From the NCBI GenBank assembly GCA_045106815.1, contig JBGCFG010000022.1, forward strand, positions 239,296-303,295: a stretch of DNA of 64,000 bases, given 5' to 3'. Below, one piece after another: positions 17,858-27,068 of the stretch. The position numbers were made by a program, and so were the translations under genes. The notes below the pieces were generated by a model that saw nothing but the letters and a program-made list of their open reading frames with translations, ran no database searches and was not told where the DNA came from. This DNA comes from JAUIAI01 sp045106815. GTDB lineage: Bacteria > Pseudomonadota > Gammaproteobacteria > Burkholderiales > Burkholderiaceae_E. Each line of letters starts with the position of its first letter. The stretch's first letter is position 1.

Positions 17858-19774
17858 TTAGTGCTTGCAATCGATCCGTCGAATCGCTTCGCAAATCCCG
17901 TCAGCATCGAGACCAACATTGCCCAGCATATCGGGCACATTGCCATGATCAAGAAACTCATCTGGCAAACCCAACGGCAAGACAACACGCCCGAAGCGAA
18001 GCCGTGTCAGCACCTCCTGGACGGCGCTGCCCACTCCGCCAGACTGAGCCCCCTCTTCCACGCTGACCAAAATATCATGAGAGTCAGCGAGCTTGCAGAT
18101 CATTCGCTCGTCAAGTGGTTTGATAAACCGCATATTCACCACTGTTGCGTCCAACTCCTCAGCAGCTTCCAATGCCGGCTGTAACATCGAACCAAATGCC
18201 ATCAAGGCAATTCGCTGGCCTTTCCGGCGGCGCTGAGCCTGCCCGACAACCAGCGCCTGCGCACTCTCATTGATCGGAACACCGGGGCCTTTGCCCCTTG
18301 GATACCGTACCGCGCTCGGCCCATTTAGCGACAAACCGGTCTGCAGCATGCGCCACAGATCTTGCTCGTCAGCGGCGGCCATTAGCGTCATGTTAGGCAC
18401 GCAACGCAGGCTCGCAATATCGAATGAGCCTGCATGGGTCGCGCCATCCGCGCCCACCAGACCTGCACGGTCCAATGCGAGCATGACTGGAAGATTTTGA
18501 AGCGCAATATCATGAATCAGTTGATCGTACGCGCGCTGCAAAAAGGTTGAGTAAATTGCCACAACCGGACGTACACTCTCGCACGCGAGCCCGGCTGCGA
18601 ATGTGAGCGCATGTTGCTCTGCAATGCCAACATCGTAGTAGCGATCTGGGAAGTCTCGGGCAAAATCGATCAGATCAGAGCCCTCGCGCATAGCGGGCGT
18701 GATACCAATTACTCGTCGATCCCGCCGGGCAGCAGCGCACAACCAGCGACCAAACACCTGCGAATAAGTCGGGGCGGCTGGCTTGGCCGCTGCGGGTTTT
18801 CTGGCAATCCCTTTGGCGCGATCAAACGGCCCCGGTCCGTGATAGGCAATCGCATCACGTTCGGCCGGTGCATACCCTTGCCCTTTGCGAGTCCGAATAT
18901 GCAGCACCTTCACACCGGGTTGGCACCTCAGACGCTCAAACGCCAACGCAAGTTCGATCACATCATGCCCATCAGCAATCCCTTCGTAAGGCAATCCCAG
19001 GGTCTCAAACAAAGAGGTGGGATAGCCAGTGGCACAAAACTGCGAAGGTGTGGAAACGGGTTGCCGACGCAATGCCAGTTGCTGCAGGTGAAAGGGAACC
19101 GCACCTACGCTCTCAGAGATCGACATCTGATTGTCATTGATGACAATCAGCAGATTACCGCCCACCGAAGCCACGTTACAAAGCGCTTCATAGGCAAGGC
19201 CTGCTGTGAGCGCACCATCGCCAATAACTGCAATCGCATGGCGCGATTCATTTTGACTTTCTGACTCTGGTCTGCCGGCTTTGCTAAAGGCGGCAGCCAT
19301 GCCGAGTGCTGCGCTGATCGAGGTGCTTGAATGAGCCGTCCCGAACGCATCGTATGGACTCTCTGCGCGACTGGGAAACCCACTCAAACCGCCTGGCTTG
19401 CGAATACTCGTCATTCGATCACGACGGCCCGTCAGAATCTTGTGCGGATAGCTCTGATGCCCGACATCAAAAACGATACGGTCATTGGGTGTATCGAACG
19501 CCCAATGCAGTGCGACTGTGAGTTCGCAAGCACCAAGGTTTGATGCGAAGTGCCCCCCAGTGTCTGCCACGCTATCAATCAGGAAATCACGGAGCTCATC
19601 GCAAAGCAGCGGTAACTCATGCAGTTCAAGCGCACGTAGCGCAGCCGGGCTTTCAATTTGCTCGAGCAGGTGCCGCCGCGAGGATCCGTGAGCTGTATGG
19701 GCATCGTTGAAGCCTGCCGACAGTCTCGGTTCAACATGCGAGGTTGCGCTCCTCACATCATACTCAGTGTCCAT
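17858..19774 (-). CDS. dxs: 1-deoxy-D-xylulose-5-phosphate synthase
   Basis: DXS condenses pyruvate and glyceraldehyde-3-phosphate, the entry step of the MEP isoprenoid pathway that supplies geranylgeranyl for the BChl tail and carotenoids. The product has FASNLGACELTVALHWAFDTP, VGHQSYPHKILTGR, the TPP motif IGDGALTAGLAYEALCNV, VINDNQMSIS, and the transketolase half YDVGIAEQHALTFAAGLA. ATG 19774 gives 638 residues; ATG 19810 would add 12 and overlap the gene upstream. It is the last gene of the bchG operon, so this may be a photosynthesis-dedicated copy; whether a second dxs exists cannot be seen. Confidence 0.95.
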   Translation of the reverse strand: MDTEYDVRSATSHVEPRLSAGFNDAHTAHGSSRRHLLEQIESPAALRALELHELPLLCDELRDFLIDSVADTGGHFASNLGACELTVALHWAFDTPNDRIVFDVGHQSYPHKILTGRRDRMTSIRKPGGLSGFPSRAESPYDAFGTAHSSTSISAALGMAAAFSKAGRPESESQNESRHAIAVIGDGALTAGLAYEALCNVASVGGNLLIVINDNQMSISESVGAVPFHLQQLALRRQPVSTPSQFCATGYPTSLFETLGLPYEGIADGHDVIELALAFERLRCQPGVKVLHIRTRKGQGYAPAERDAIAYHGPGPFDRAKGIARKPAAAKPAAPTYSQVFGRWLCAAARRDRRVIGITPAMREGSDLIDFARDFPDRYYDVGIAEQHALTFAAGLACESVRPVVAIYSTFLQRAYDQLIHDIALQNLPVMLALDRAGLVGADGATHAGSFDIASLRCVPNMTLMAAADEQDLWRMLQTGLSLNGPSAVRYPRGKGPGVPINESAQALVVGQAQRRRKGQRIALMAFGSMLQPALEAAEELDATVVNMRFIKPLDERMICKLADSHDILVSVEEGAQSGGVGSAVQEVLTRLRFGRVVLPLGLPDEFLDHGNVPDMLGNVGLDADGICEAIRRIDCKH

Positions 19775-19793
19775 CGGTCCGGCTCTCCACAAT

Positions 19794-20075
19794 TCAAGAA
19801 TGCTTCTCACGAAATCTCATTGCAAGATCAATAAGATGTGCAACTAAACTCAAAATCAGGCAGAGCAAAATCCACCCACCAGCCGCGCTCGCTAGCGCGA
19901 GTCGTACTGCCAGAATCAGCGCAGCTCCCGCAGCCAGGTTTGCTATCAACCCACTAAGTGCGGCACCAGTCCAGCGCCTGCTTAGAACAACTCCTACCGC
20001 AACGACTTCCAACAACACCATGACCAACACAAAATCCAGCCAATGTGCGGACAAGGGTGACCAAAACAATTCCAT
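19794..20075 (-). CDS. Small membrane protein between bchP and dxs
   Basis: A 93-residue protein with three predicted membrane segments (about residues 10-31, 37-58 and 65-84) and a basic C terminus ending RFREKHS. I do not recognise the family. ATG 20075 is preferred over an upstream TTG at 20120; an AGG lies about 10 bases before the ATG. It sits between bchP (55 bases) and dxs (19 bases) in one transcription unit, which suggests a role in prenyl-pigment or membrane assembly, but this is inference from position only. Confidence 0.7.
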   Translation of the reverse strand: MELFWSPLSAHWLDFVLVMVLLEVVAVGVVLSRRWTGAALSGLIANLAAGAALILAVRLALASAAGGWILLCLILSLVAHLIDLAMRFREKHS

Positions 20076-20130
20076 ACCGATAAACCTGAAAACTGCCGAG
20101 CCGGCAGCATCGCCAGCCAACCAACGGCGG

Positions 20131-21333
20131 CTAACTCACAGCCGCAAGACCGGACAGGTGAGCAATGTTTTTCATGAAAATACGCGCATTGACGAGTGGG
20201 TTCGCGCGGACCAGCTCTTTATTCATATAGGAGTCCCAGGTCAGACGCTGGACATCTCTATCGTGACAAATTCGCACAAATCGCTCGCGACGATTGTCGT
20301 TGGCATACCAGAACTTTTGCATCATGCCGAGCGCGAAGAACACCTGACCATGATCTTTCATAAACCGCTTACGTGCGAGTTTCAGCTTCGCAGGTTCGTC
20401 GTTCTCCAACATCTCTAGCATTGCCTCACCGGCCAGACGTCCGCCGAGCATTGCGTAGTAAATCCCTTCGCCAGAGGCCGGTGCCACAACACCGGCAGCG
20501 TCGCCAGCCAGCAGCACATTTTTGCCGTTGTCCCAACGCTTCATGGGACGCATTGGAATGGGCGCCCCTTCAGTTCGAATGGTTCGGTTATTAATCAGCC
20601 CGTTGTGCGCACGCAATTTGGCAATAGCGCTACGCATAGACACGCCCCGATGAGCTGTGCCAACGCCAATACTGGCGCTCTCACCGTGCGGAAAGACCCA
20701 TGAATAAAAGTCCGGAGACAAAGCCCCGTCGTAGATCACATCGCAGCGGGTATTTAGATATGTCGGATGAGACTCTTTAGGCGCTTCAATAATTTCGTGA
20801 TAAGCCGACACATAGGGCACCTCATCAGCGCCGGGCACGCACTGTCGGGCCACTTTGGATTTGGCACCATCTGCACCAATAACCGTACCAACCCTGAACT
20901 TCACAGCGCCAACAGCCGCATCCGCACCGGTACCCACTGCATGCACGATGGGCGTCTGGTCTGTATCAAACTCAATATGATCAAATTTTGCGCTGATCCG
21001 TGTCGCGCCTGAATGTTCGGCGCGGTCACGTAAGAACTCGTCGAAGTGTTCGCGATCCACCATACCGACATAGCCACCACCAATATGCATGTCGACATAG
21101 TGTTCGGACGGCGCGATGATACGCGCCGCATTAACACGCGCGACAATTTGAGCGTCAGGAATCGCAAAGTCGCGAATCAGCCTTGGCGGCACAGCACCGC
21201 CGCATGGTTTGATCCGACCCTGACGGTCGATCAACAACACCCGAACGCCGGCACGCGCGAGATCATTTGCGGCGGTCGCGCCGGAAGGGCCTCCTCCGAT
21301 CACGGCAACATCAAAATCAGTTTTTGCTTTCAT
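20131..21333 (-). CDS. bchP: Geranylgeranyl diphosphate/bacteriochlorophyll reductase BchP
   Basis: BchP is a flavoprotein that reduces three double bonds of the geranylgeranyl tail to phytyl. The 400-residue protein opens with the FAD Rossmann motif VAVIGGGPSGATAANDLARAG, has KPCGGAVPPRLI typical of the geranylgeranyl reductase family, PHGESASIGVG, and the second FAD motif LLAGDAAGVVAPASGEGI. ATG 21333 overlaps the upstream transporter stop by ATGA and has GGAGG about 12 bases before it; a much longer open frame upstream has no homology. Confidence 0.95.
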   Translation of the reverse strand: MKAKTDFDVAVIGGGPSGATAANDLARAGVRVLLIDRQGRIKPCGGAVPPRLIRDFAIPDAQIVARVNAARIIAPSEHYVDMHIGGGYVGMVDREHFDEFLRDRAEHSGATRISAKFDHIEFDTDQTPIVHAVGTGADAAVGAVKFRVGTVIGADGAKSKVARQCVPGADEVPYVSAYHEIIEAPKESHPTYLNTRCDVIYDGALSPDFYSWVFPHGESASIGVGTAHRGVSMRSAIAKLRAHNGLINNRTIRTEGAPIPMRPMKRWDNGKNVLLAGDAAGVVAPASGEGIYYAMLGGRLAGEAMLEMLENDEPAKLKLARKRFMKDHGQVFFALGMMQKFWYANDNRRERFVRICHDRDVQRLTWDSYMNKELVRANPLVNARIFMKNIAHLSGLAAVS

Positions 21334-22727
21334 GCGCTTCGCGCCTCCAAAACGGGGCCATTTTTTTGCTGTGGCGACAGTTTTTCTGTCTCCACACTGG
21401 TCCCAAACGAATCGGTCGATGACAGGTGTTTGGCCAAGCGCCAGGCAAGGACACCCGAGAGCAGGAACAATGCGCCTTCGACGGCAAACACCAATCCATA
21501 GCCAAGCGCTGGTGAGCCAAACACCGAGCGGGCAAGATCGCTGGCCGCGGCGCCAAGAAAGCCGCCGAGTCCGAACGCAAGCGCTTGCGCTGCGCCCCAC
21601 AGGCCCATACGCAGACCTTCGCGGTTCTTGTTCCCGGCACTAACCAGGCCCATCATTGAACCAATGGCTGCCACCGCATAAGCGCCATTAGCGGCGCCCA
21701 GCAGAAAGACGTTCAGTTCGATTGGCCATGCGGTAAATCCGAGACCGGCAATCGCCAGACCGAACAGACAAAAAGCCGACGCAATACACCCCAGCAAAGC
21801 CCAACCCCAGAGCGCGTCACGGCCGCCGGCGCGACGCTGCCATCCCGCCAGAACTGCGACGAGAATCATCCCGCAAAAGACACCACCATGCTGCATTGAT
21901 GACAGTGACGTTGACTCGCCTGGTGTCATATCGAACACGGCGCCTGCAAACGGCTCAAGGATCAGGTCCTGAGCACTATAGGCAAGCATTGAGATAAACA
22001 CGAACAACGCAAACCGTCGCGATAGCGACTCTGCCCAAACCTGCTTTAACGCAAGCCGGAAATCAGTTTTCTGGGGCGTGTCTTTAGAAGCAACTGTATC
22101 TGCAATCTGACGCATACCAGCCGCTGATGGCTCCAGCCTGAACGTGGCCAGTACCGTGACACAAACGGCGATGAGCCCCACCCATGCGGTGATTTCCAGC
22201 AACCTACCCGCTGTATACGGATCAAGCAATTGGCCGACAATCGCCGTGGTAATTACGAACCCGGCGATCATCATCAACCAAACAGTGGTTGCCGCAGCCG
22301 CCCGACGTTTGTCATCGACCAACTTGGCAAGTAACACCAAAAGCGCCGTGCCAGATGCCCCAACACCCAAGCCGATCAGGACAAAAGCAATGATCGAAAC
22401 GATTAGTGCGGCCGTCATAGACCACGGGGCTAACGCGATTGCGCCCGATGCACCCAGCGCACCAAGCGCTAGAACGATCATGCCGCCAATAATCCAGGGC
22501 GTGCGCCGACCCTGTTGATCGGACCCGTGCCCCATACGCGGGCGCATAACCTGAATCGCATAGTGCAGCGCAACGAGGGCCCCAGGCAATGCAGCAGGCA
22601 GCGCCAACTCAATCACCATGATGCGATTCATTGTGGATGTCGTCAGCACAACAATCGAACCAAGTGCCGTTTGAACCAACCCAAGCCGAATGATGCCAAG
22701 CCAGCCTAAAGACCGAATGCGCGACAC
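21330..22727 (-). CDS. PucC-family (BCD) MFS transporter between bchG and bchP
   Basis: 465 residues with about 12 membrane segments. The start (LVQTALGSIVVLTTSTMNRIMVIELALPAALPGALVALHYA) and GHGSDQQGRRTPWIIGG match the PucC/LhaA/Bch2 family, thought to deliver bacteriochlorophyll to light-harvesting proteins. The place between bchG and bchP matches the gene called bch2 or ORF428 in Rhodobacter. It shares distant ancestry with lhaA at 31621-33075. The C-terminal tail is short and hydrophilic. Confidence 0.9.
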   Translation of the reverse strand: MSRIRSLGWLGIIRLGLVQTALGSIVVLTTSTMNRIMVIELALPAALPGALVALHYAIQVMRPRMGHGSDQQGRRTPWIIGGMIVLALGALGASGAIALAPWSMTAALIVSIIAFVLIGLGVGASGTALLVLLAKLVDDKRRAAAATTVWLMMIAGFVITTAIVGQLLDPYTAGRLLEITAWVGLIAVCVTVLATFRLEPSAAGMRQIADTVASKDTPQKTDFRLALKQVWAESLSRRFALFVFISMLAYSAQDLILEPFAGAVFDMTPGESTSLSSMQHGGVFCGMILVAVLAGWQRRAGGRDALWGWALLGCIASAFCLFGLAIAGLGFTAWPIELNVFLLGAANGAYAVAAIGSMMGLVSAGNKNREGLRMGLWGAAQALAFGLGGFLGAAASDLARSVFGSPALGYGLVFAVEGALFLLSGVLAWRLAKHLSSTDSFGTSVETEKLSPQQKNGPVLEARSA

Positions 22728-22773
22728 GGCTGTCTCCTTCGAATTCTTATCAATAAAACACTAATTGCAGGCA

Positions 22774-23688
22774 CTACATAGCGACGTCTAACCCGCGGAC
22801 TGCAAAGGCACTGATCATCATGCCGGACACAAACAAAATGACACCGAACGCGCTATACCAAAGCGCTCGTTCTGCAGGCTTGGCTAGAAAGCGAATCATC
22901 ATGGCCACCTGAATGACCAGTAAAACCAATACAGCAATGGCATGTGTACCCTGGCCCCATGCATTGAGTTGCATGACGACAATCACCTGTGGCACAGCCA
23001 TAAACAAACACGCGCAACGAGCCGCACGAGCGACACCGAGGCTTGCCGGGATGGAGTCGATACCGAGACGCCGATCGCCTTTGATTGACTTGAAGTCGTT
23101 GAGGGTCATGATGCCGTGCGCCCCAACTGAGTACAGGAGTGCGAGCATCAGGACTGGAATAGCTGGCGCCTGACCACCCAGCATGACGGCAGCACCGGTG
23201 ATCCACGGCAAGCCTTCATAACTCAATCCGACCGCCGTATTGCCAATCCAGCCGTTTTGCTTAAAGCGAAATGGCGGCGCGCTATAGGCCCACGCCAACA
23301 CCAGGCCGACTGCTGCCGCGGCGAAACCAACCGGGCCCAATACAGTCGCCAGCAAAAGCGACAAGGCGGTCCAGAGCAACGCGAGATACCAGCCCCATTG
23401 CCCAGGAAGCCGCCCAGATGGAATTGGTCGTTCAGGCTGATTGATGGCATCAACATCGCGGTCGTACCAGTCGTTGACTGCCTGACTGGTCGCACAAACC
23501 ATCGGCCCGGCCAACAGCACGCCGGCGAAGATCATCCAGCCATTGCCCACCACTGTAATGCCGGACGAAATCACGCCGCACGCAAATGCCCACATAGGCG
23601 GAAACCAAGTCACGGGCTTGAAGAATTCAAGAATGACACTGGCGCTTGGTCGCGCTGCCTGATGGCCCTGGGGAAATGTCGTGCTCAT
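22774..23688 (-). CDS. bchG: Bacteriochlorophyll synthase BchG
   Basis: BchG is a membrane UbiA-type prenyltransferase that esterifies bacteriochlorophyllide a with geranylgeranyl or phytyl diphosphate. The 304-residue protein shows the two Asp-rich motifs NDWYDRDVDAINQPERPIPSG and NDFKSIKGDRRLGIDSIP and about nine hydrophobic segments. It has no Shine-Dalgarno sequence; the best promoter places the transcription start at the ATG itself, so the mRNA may be leaderless. It heads the bchG-transporter-bchP-small ORF-dxs unit. Confidence 0.95.
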   Translation of the reverse strand: MSTTFPQGHQAARPSASVILEFFKPVTWFPPMWAFACGVISSGITVVGNGWMIFAGVLLAGPMVCATSQAVNDWYDRDVDAINQPERPIPSGRLPGQWGWYLALLWTALSLLLATVLGPVGFAAAAVGLVLAWAYSAPPFRFKQNGWIGNTAVGLSYEGLPWITGAAVMLGGQAPAIPVLMLALLYSVGAHGIMTLNDFKSIKGDRRLGIDSIPASLGVARAARCACLFMAVPQVIVVMQLNAWGQGTHAIAVLVLLVIQVAMMIRFLAKPAERALWYSAFGVILFVSGMMISAFAVRGLDVAM

Positions 23689-23694
23689 GAATGC

Positions 23695-23735
23695 ACTTTA
23701 AGCTTGACACTTTTGAGTGTCAAGCAAGATTTACA
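23695..23735 (-). promoter_or_regulatory. bchG promoter with PpsR/CrtJ-type operator
   Basis: On the minus strand TGTAAATCTTGCTTGACA (23735-23718) is an exact TGT-N12-ACA, the PpsR/CrtJ consensus. Its last six bases are the -35 box TTGACA; a 17-base spacer and -10 TAAAGT (23700-23695) follow. A perfect inverted repeat TTGACAC/GTGTCAA (23704-23723) overlaps the same -35 region. Confidence 0.75.
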
Positions 23736-23765
23736 CTCAAAATAATCTTCCGCGTAGAAACGGAA

Positions 23766-23787
23766 AATCCGACCAAGCGGTCGGATT
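23766..23787 (-). terminator. Terminator of ppaA-ppsR
   Basis: A perfect 9-bp stem AATCCGACC/GGTCGGATT with a four-base loop, followed on the minus strand by TTTCCGTTTCT, 35 bases after the ppsR stop. Confidence 0.65.
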
Positions 23788-23821
23788 CAAATTGGGCTGC
23801 AGTGATCAGATTCAGTTGATG

Positions 23822-25264
23822 TCAGGACTCTTTTTCGTCACCGTTAGCGTTACCGGCTAATCCCGAGCGTCGCATCTTGACATAGAGACTCTGACGGCTC
23901 AAACCGAGCATTTCGGCAGCAGCAGCGCGGTTGCCACTTGTGAGATTTAGGGCCGTCTCGATGCACATGCCTTCAATCAACTCACCGGTCTCGCGCACGA
24001 TTTCCTTCAGTGGCACTCGACCCACCAGTTCCGTTAGTTCGCCCATTGAACTGAGCATCGTGCTGCCAGTGGGCTGCGAGGCATTCAATCGAAGGCCAAT
24101 ATTTCGGATGGTGAACGCAAACAGGCTCCGGCCCCCATGCTCCATCACCGTGGCCGACACCTCCGCAGAGATCACACCGCCTAAATCGCTGCGCATAATG
24201 GTCGAAAACAGACTCACTGTGCCGCGCTCTTTTAGATTCACCATCAATACCGCAGTATCGACTCCTGGACGGCCCAGCCAACGGTCGATTGATTCCCCGA
24301 TTGCTTGGTCGTGACTCGTCAGTTGCGCCATTTCGATAAACGCAGCATTGACATGCAGGATCGTGCCATCCACTTCGGTCACAGCGACCGCGTCGGGCAG
24401 CACTTCGGTGGCGCGGAGCAGAGAAGTCTGCGCCTTTGACACCACATCCAGACCCGGCAAGGTGTCAACCGGCCGAATCCGAATCAGCCCCATCCGAGAA
24501 CGCTCCTGACGAAACGGGCTTCCCGAAACAATACAGGCTGATCCACTGCTCTTGATCGACGCACGAACATCTGAGACTTCATCGACCGTGAGCATCCGGT
24601 TAACGAGATCACTGACTATCTTGTTGCCTTCATCGTCGAAACCAACCGGAAAAGTTCGACCGCTGAGACGGGCGCCAGGCCTAATGAGCAACTCAACTGC
24701 TGCCGGATTAGCTTCAATCACGCGACGAGAAGCGAGGTCGACAATGATCACCGCCTCGCTGGCCATCTGAAACAACATGCGGTAACGAAGGTCCGAGTGC
24801 CGCAGATCACGATACTCACGCTCAATGAGCTGCTGCGCATCGAGCAAGCGCTGCTGCATGGACGAAATTGCCCGCATATCCCGGCCTAAAGCCAGTGCAC
24901 GTCCATTGCCCTCAAGCCGCAAGACCGTGTACTGAACCGGTAGATCGGTGCCAGCATCGAGTGGGTGATTTACCTGACGCCAACGAGTGCGCCCCTGCGA
25001 AAACGCCTCAGTCAGTAAGGCATTAAGCTTGGTGGTGCTTTCAACGGTCGCAGCTTCTGCCCAGGGCTTGCCCACCCAGCGCTGCAAGTTCTCAGCGGCG
25101 AGCTCGGAACTGCCGGCCGCGACGTCAAGGACAGTCCCGTCACGATCAATAAGCACCGCTATATCAGTGGCCGCCGCGAGCACCTTGGCCGCTTCGGAGG
25201 GGCTTAGCTGATCTAAAAATTGCTCGGACACGTTTTGGTCAGTCAAGGTTGCCAACGCAATCAA
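23822..25264 (-). CDS. ppsR: Photosynthesis repressor PpsR/CrtJ
   Basis: PpsR represses bch, crt and puc/puf promoters under oxygen by binding paired TGT-N12-ACA boxes. The 480-residue protein has three PAS-like regions (about 30-125, 165-265, 285-395), a linker helix near 135-160, and a C-terminal Fis-type helix-turn-helix, RAAAAEMLGLSRQSLYVKMR. Cysteines at 244 (GSACIVSG) and 434 (EGMCIETALN) match in place the two redox cysteines described in Rhodobacter. The start TTG 25264 overlaps the ppaA stop (TTGA) with no clear SD, so translation is probably coupled; GTG 12 codons in is an alternative. Confidence 0.93.
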   Translation of the reverse strand: MIALATLTDQNVSEQFLDQLSPSEAAKVLAAATDIAVLIDRDGTVLDVAAGSSELAAENLQRWVGKPWAEAATVESTTKLNALLTEAFSQGRTRWRQVNHPLDAGTDLPVQYTVLRLEGNGRALALGRDMRAISSMQQRLLDAQQLIEREYRDLRHSDLRYRMLFQMASEAVIIVDLASRRVIEANPAAVELLIRPGARLSGRTFPVGFDDEGNKIVSDLVNRMLTVDEVSDVRASIKSSGSACIVSGSPFRQERSRMGLIRIRPVDTLPGLDVVSKAQTSLLRATEVLPDAVAVTEVDGTILHVNAAFIEMAQLTSHDQAIGESIDRWLGRPGVDTAVLMVNLKERGTVSLFSTIMRSDLGGVISAEVSATVMEHGGRSLFAFTIRNIGLRLNASQPTGSTMLSSMGELTELVGRVPLKEIVRETGELIEGMCIETALNLTSGNRAAAAEMLGLSRQSLYVKMRRSGLAGNANGDEKES

Positions 25265-26112
25265 AAGTTAGGAACAACAGAAGCGGAGCCGGTTGCTAAA
25301 AGACGCGCAAGAGCCCCCGGAGCCGATGTGATGTCGCCCAGAATAAGATCCACATTCATTCGCCGGATCTTCTCTGGTGAGCGAGCCACAAGGGACCCAC
25401 CAATGAAAACCGGTAACCTGGCTGTTGCTGTGTCTGCACGCAGCACGTCGAGAGTCTCAGCCAGCAGCGGCAATCTGTCCTCGGTCGCGACCGAAAATCC
25501 GATCACATCAAGCGATGATTGTGTCGCAAGGAATAGCACCTCGTCTGGCGTCTCAGCTACCCCACTGCGAACCGAAAATCCGCGTCTGCGTAAATAAAAG
25601 GCTCCCACCTGAGAGCCAAATGAATGTGCTTCACCCGGAACAGGCAGCAAAAGAACTTGCGAGCCACGCCTGGAAACAACTTGTCTACCGCCCATATCAC
25701 GCTCAATACGCCGCAGCAGAATTCCCAGCGTCGTCATTGACGCCGTGCAGGTCGCGAAATCAATCTCGTCTTCTATCCAGAATTCGCCCAATTGTCGGGC
25801 GCACCCACACAAAATCTTCATGACCAGGTCGTCTACCGCGCCGCCCTGGGCATGCCAGCGCACACAGAGGCGCCATGCAGCCGCGCAATCAACCTCGATA
25901 ACGTGGGCAGTTAGCTCAGCAACATGCGCCTCGACAGGAGAACTGCGGCCTTTGCGCCGAGCGGACGGCTCCAGCAGGCGCTGACTCAAAGTGGGCAACA
26001 CCTGATTGCTGACGAGAGGCGCCAGCATGCTACGAGGCATCCCTCGATCCGAAGGGCCACGAGATGCGCCAATCGGATCGCCAGGGTCGGCATGAGATTG
26101 CTCAGAAGTCAT
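25261..26112 (-). CDS. ppaA: PpaA/AerR-type B12-domain regulator, upstream of ppsR
   Basis: PpaA/AerR proteins modulate PpsR/CrtJ, and in Rhodobacter AerR does so by binding light-sensitive cobalamin. The 283-residue protein has an alpha-helical segment (CAAAWRLCVRWHAQGGAVDDLV...QLGEFWIEDEIDFATCT) and a B12-binding Rossmann domain with LLLPVPGEAHSFGSQVGAFYLRRRGF, which keeps the family His in the DxHxxG position but not the Asp. The FIGGSLVARSPE stretch is the later B12 loop. It is translationally coupled to ppsR, the classical gene pair. A paralogue lies at 56249-57127. Confidence 0.85.
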   Translation of the reverse strand: MTSEQSHADPGDPIGASRGPSDRGMPRSMLAPLVSNQVLPTLSQRLLEPSARRKGRSSPVEAHVAELTAHVIEVDCAAAWRLCVRWHAQGGAVDDLVMKILCGCARQLGEFWIEDEIDFATCTASMTTLGILLRRIERDMGGRQVVSRRGSQVLLLPVPGEAHSFGSQVGAFYLRRRGFSVRSGVAETPDEVLFLATQSSLDVIGFSVATEDRLPLLAETLDVLRADTATARLPVFIGGSLVARSPEKIRRMNVDLILGDITSAPGALARLLATGSASVVPNF

Positions 26113-26281
26113 TAGCTACCGCACTCGCCATTCGCTGTCCGGGTTGAAACGTTGGTTGGTGGTCTTACCCGAAAGCTGCTGGGCGCGAACCAGTCTCAAT
26201 CATGAAACGTTCAAGGGCCTGCCAACGGCAGGGTCTAAGGGGTCGTTGTCTACTAGATTCTGATTCTAACTGTCGACGAAA

Positions 26282-26299
26282 TGTCTAGGGCATTAGACA
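26282..26299. promoter_or_regulatory. PpsR/CrtJ-type operator between ppaA and bchF
   Basis: TGTCTAGGGCATTAGACA is an exact TGT-N12-ACA palindrome. It lies 170 bases upstream of ppaA and 81 bases before the second site at 26363, so it may serve autoregulation, or pair with the second site as PpsR often requires. A half-degenerate match (TGT-N12-ACC) starts at 26316. The rest of 26113-26471 holds only promoter and leader sequence. Confidence 0.65.
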
Positions 26300-26362
26300 C
26301 CGAGCGATTTACTGATGTCAAACATTCTGGACCCCACAGCGAAAAATGCAAGAATTATTAGA

Positions 26363-26403
26363 CGTAAACTTTAGTTGACACTCGCTTCCTCGAGGTCTAG
26401 ATT
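26363..26403 (+). promoter_or_regulatory. bchF operon promoter with PpsR-type operator
   Basis: CGTAAACTTTAGTTGACA (26363-26380) is one base off TGT-N12-ACA. Its end is a consensus -35 TTGACA (26375-26380); a 17-base spacer and -10 TAGATT (26398-26403) follow. The predicted start near 26410 leaves a leader of about 60 bases before bchF. Confidence 0.75.
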
Positions 26404-26471
26404 CATCTACAACCAGAGACGGGACAAAGACAGGAGAGAACACCCCAAATTGTCGGGTGTGAGAGACCATC

Positions 26472-27068
26472 ATGACGGGCGAGCCCAAACTTCAGCCAGA
26501 TTTCCCGGAGCAGCCCGATTCAAATAGTGGCGAGTCGGCCCCGGTGTCGACTTCTTCGCTGTACACACCAGAACAGCAGCAGCGACGCGATGCCTCCCGA
26601 TGGACGCTCGTACAGGGAATCCTCGCGCCAGCGCAGTTACTTGTATTCGTCGTCAGTCTCGTGCTGATCATCCGCGCACTCCAGACCGGCGAAGGGTATG
26701 CGCTGGCGAGCGCATCGATTGTGCTCAAAACCGCCCTGCTCTATTCCATCATGGTCACTGGGTCGCTCTGGGAGCATGACGTCTACGGGAAATACCTCTT
26801 TGCGCCTGCGTTTTTCTGGGAAGACGTGGTCAGCATGGGCGTTATCGCCCTGCATACGGCTTACCTGATTGCGTTGTTCACGGGTGCACTAACGCCCACC
26901 GAGCAGTTACTGCTTGCACTCGCCGCATACGCGACCTACATCGTGAACGCGATTCAATTCCTAGTGAAGTTCCGGCAGGCCCGGCTTTCAAAACGAGCCC
27001 AATCCTTGCCTGCCCCTAACCCACACCGCGGGGCCGTCGTCCCAACGGCCGCCCGGAGTCTTTCATGA
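26472..27068 (+). CDS. bchF: 3-vinyl bacteriochlorophyllide hydratase BchF
   Basis: BchF hydrates the C3 vinyl group to hydroxyethyl on the way to BChl a. The 198-residue membrane protein has the family opening SLYTPEQQQRRDASRWTLVQGILAPAQ, then four hydrophobic segments with WEHDVYGKYLFAPAFFWEDVVSM between them. The first 30 residues are a hydrophilic extension. It heads the long plus-strand operon and overlaps bchN by ATGA. Confidence 0.95.
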   Translation: MTGEPKLQPDFPEQPDSNSGESAPVSTSSLYTPEQQQRRDASRWTLVQGILAPAQLLVFVVSLVLIIRALQTGEGYALASASIVLKTALLYSIMVTGSLWEHDVYGKYLFAPAFFWEDVVSMGVIALHTAYLIALFTGALTPTEQLLLALAAYATYIVNAIQFLVKFRQARLSKRAQSLPAPNPHRGAVVPTAARSLS

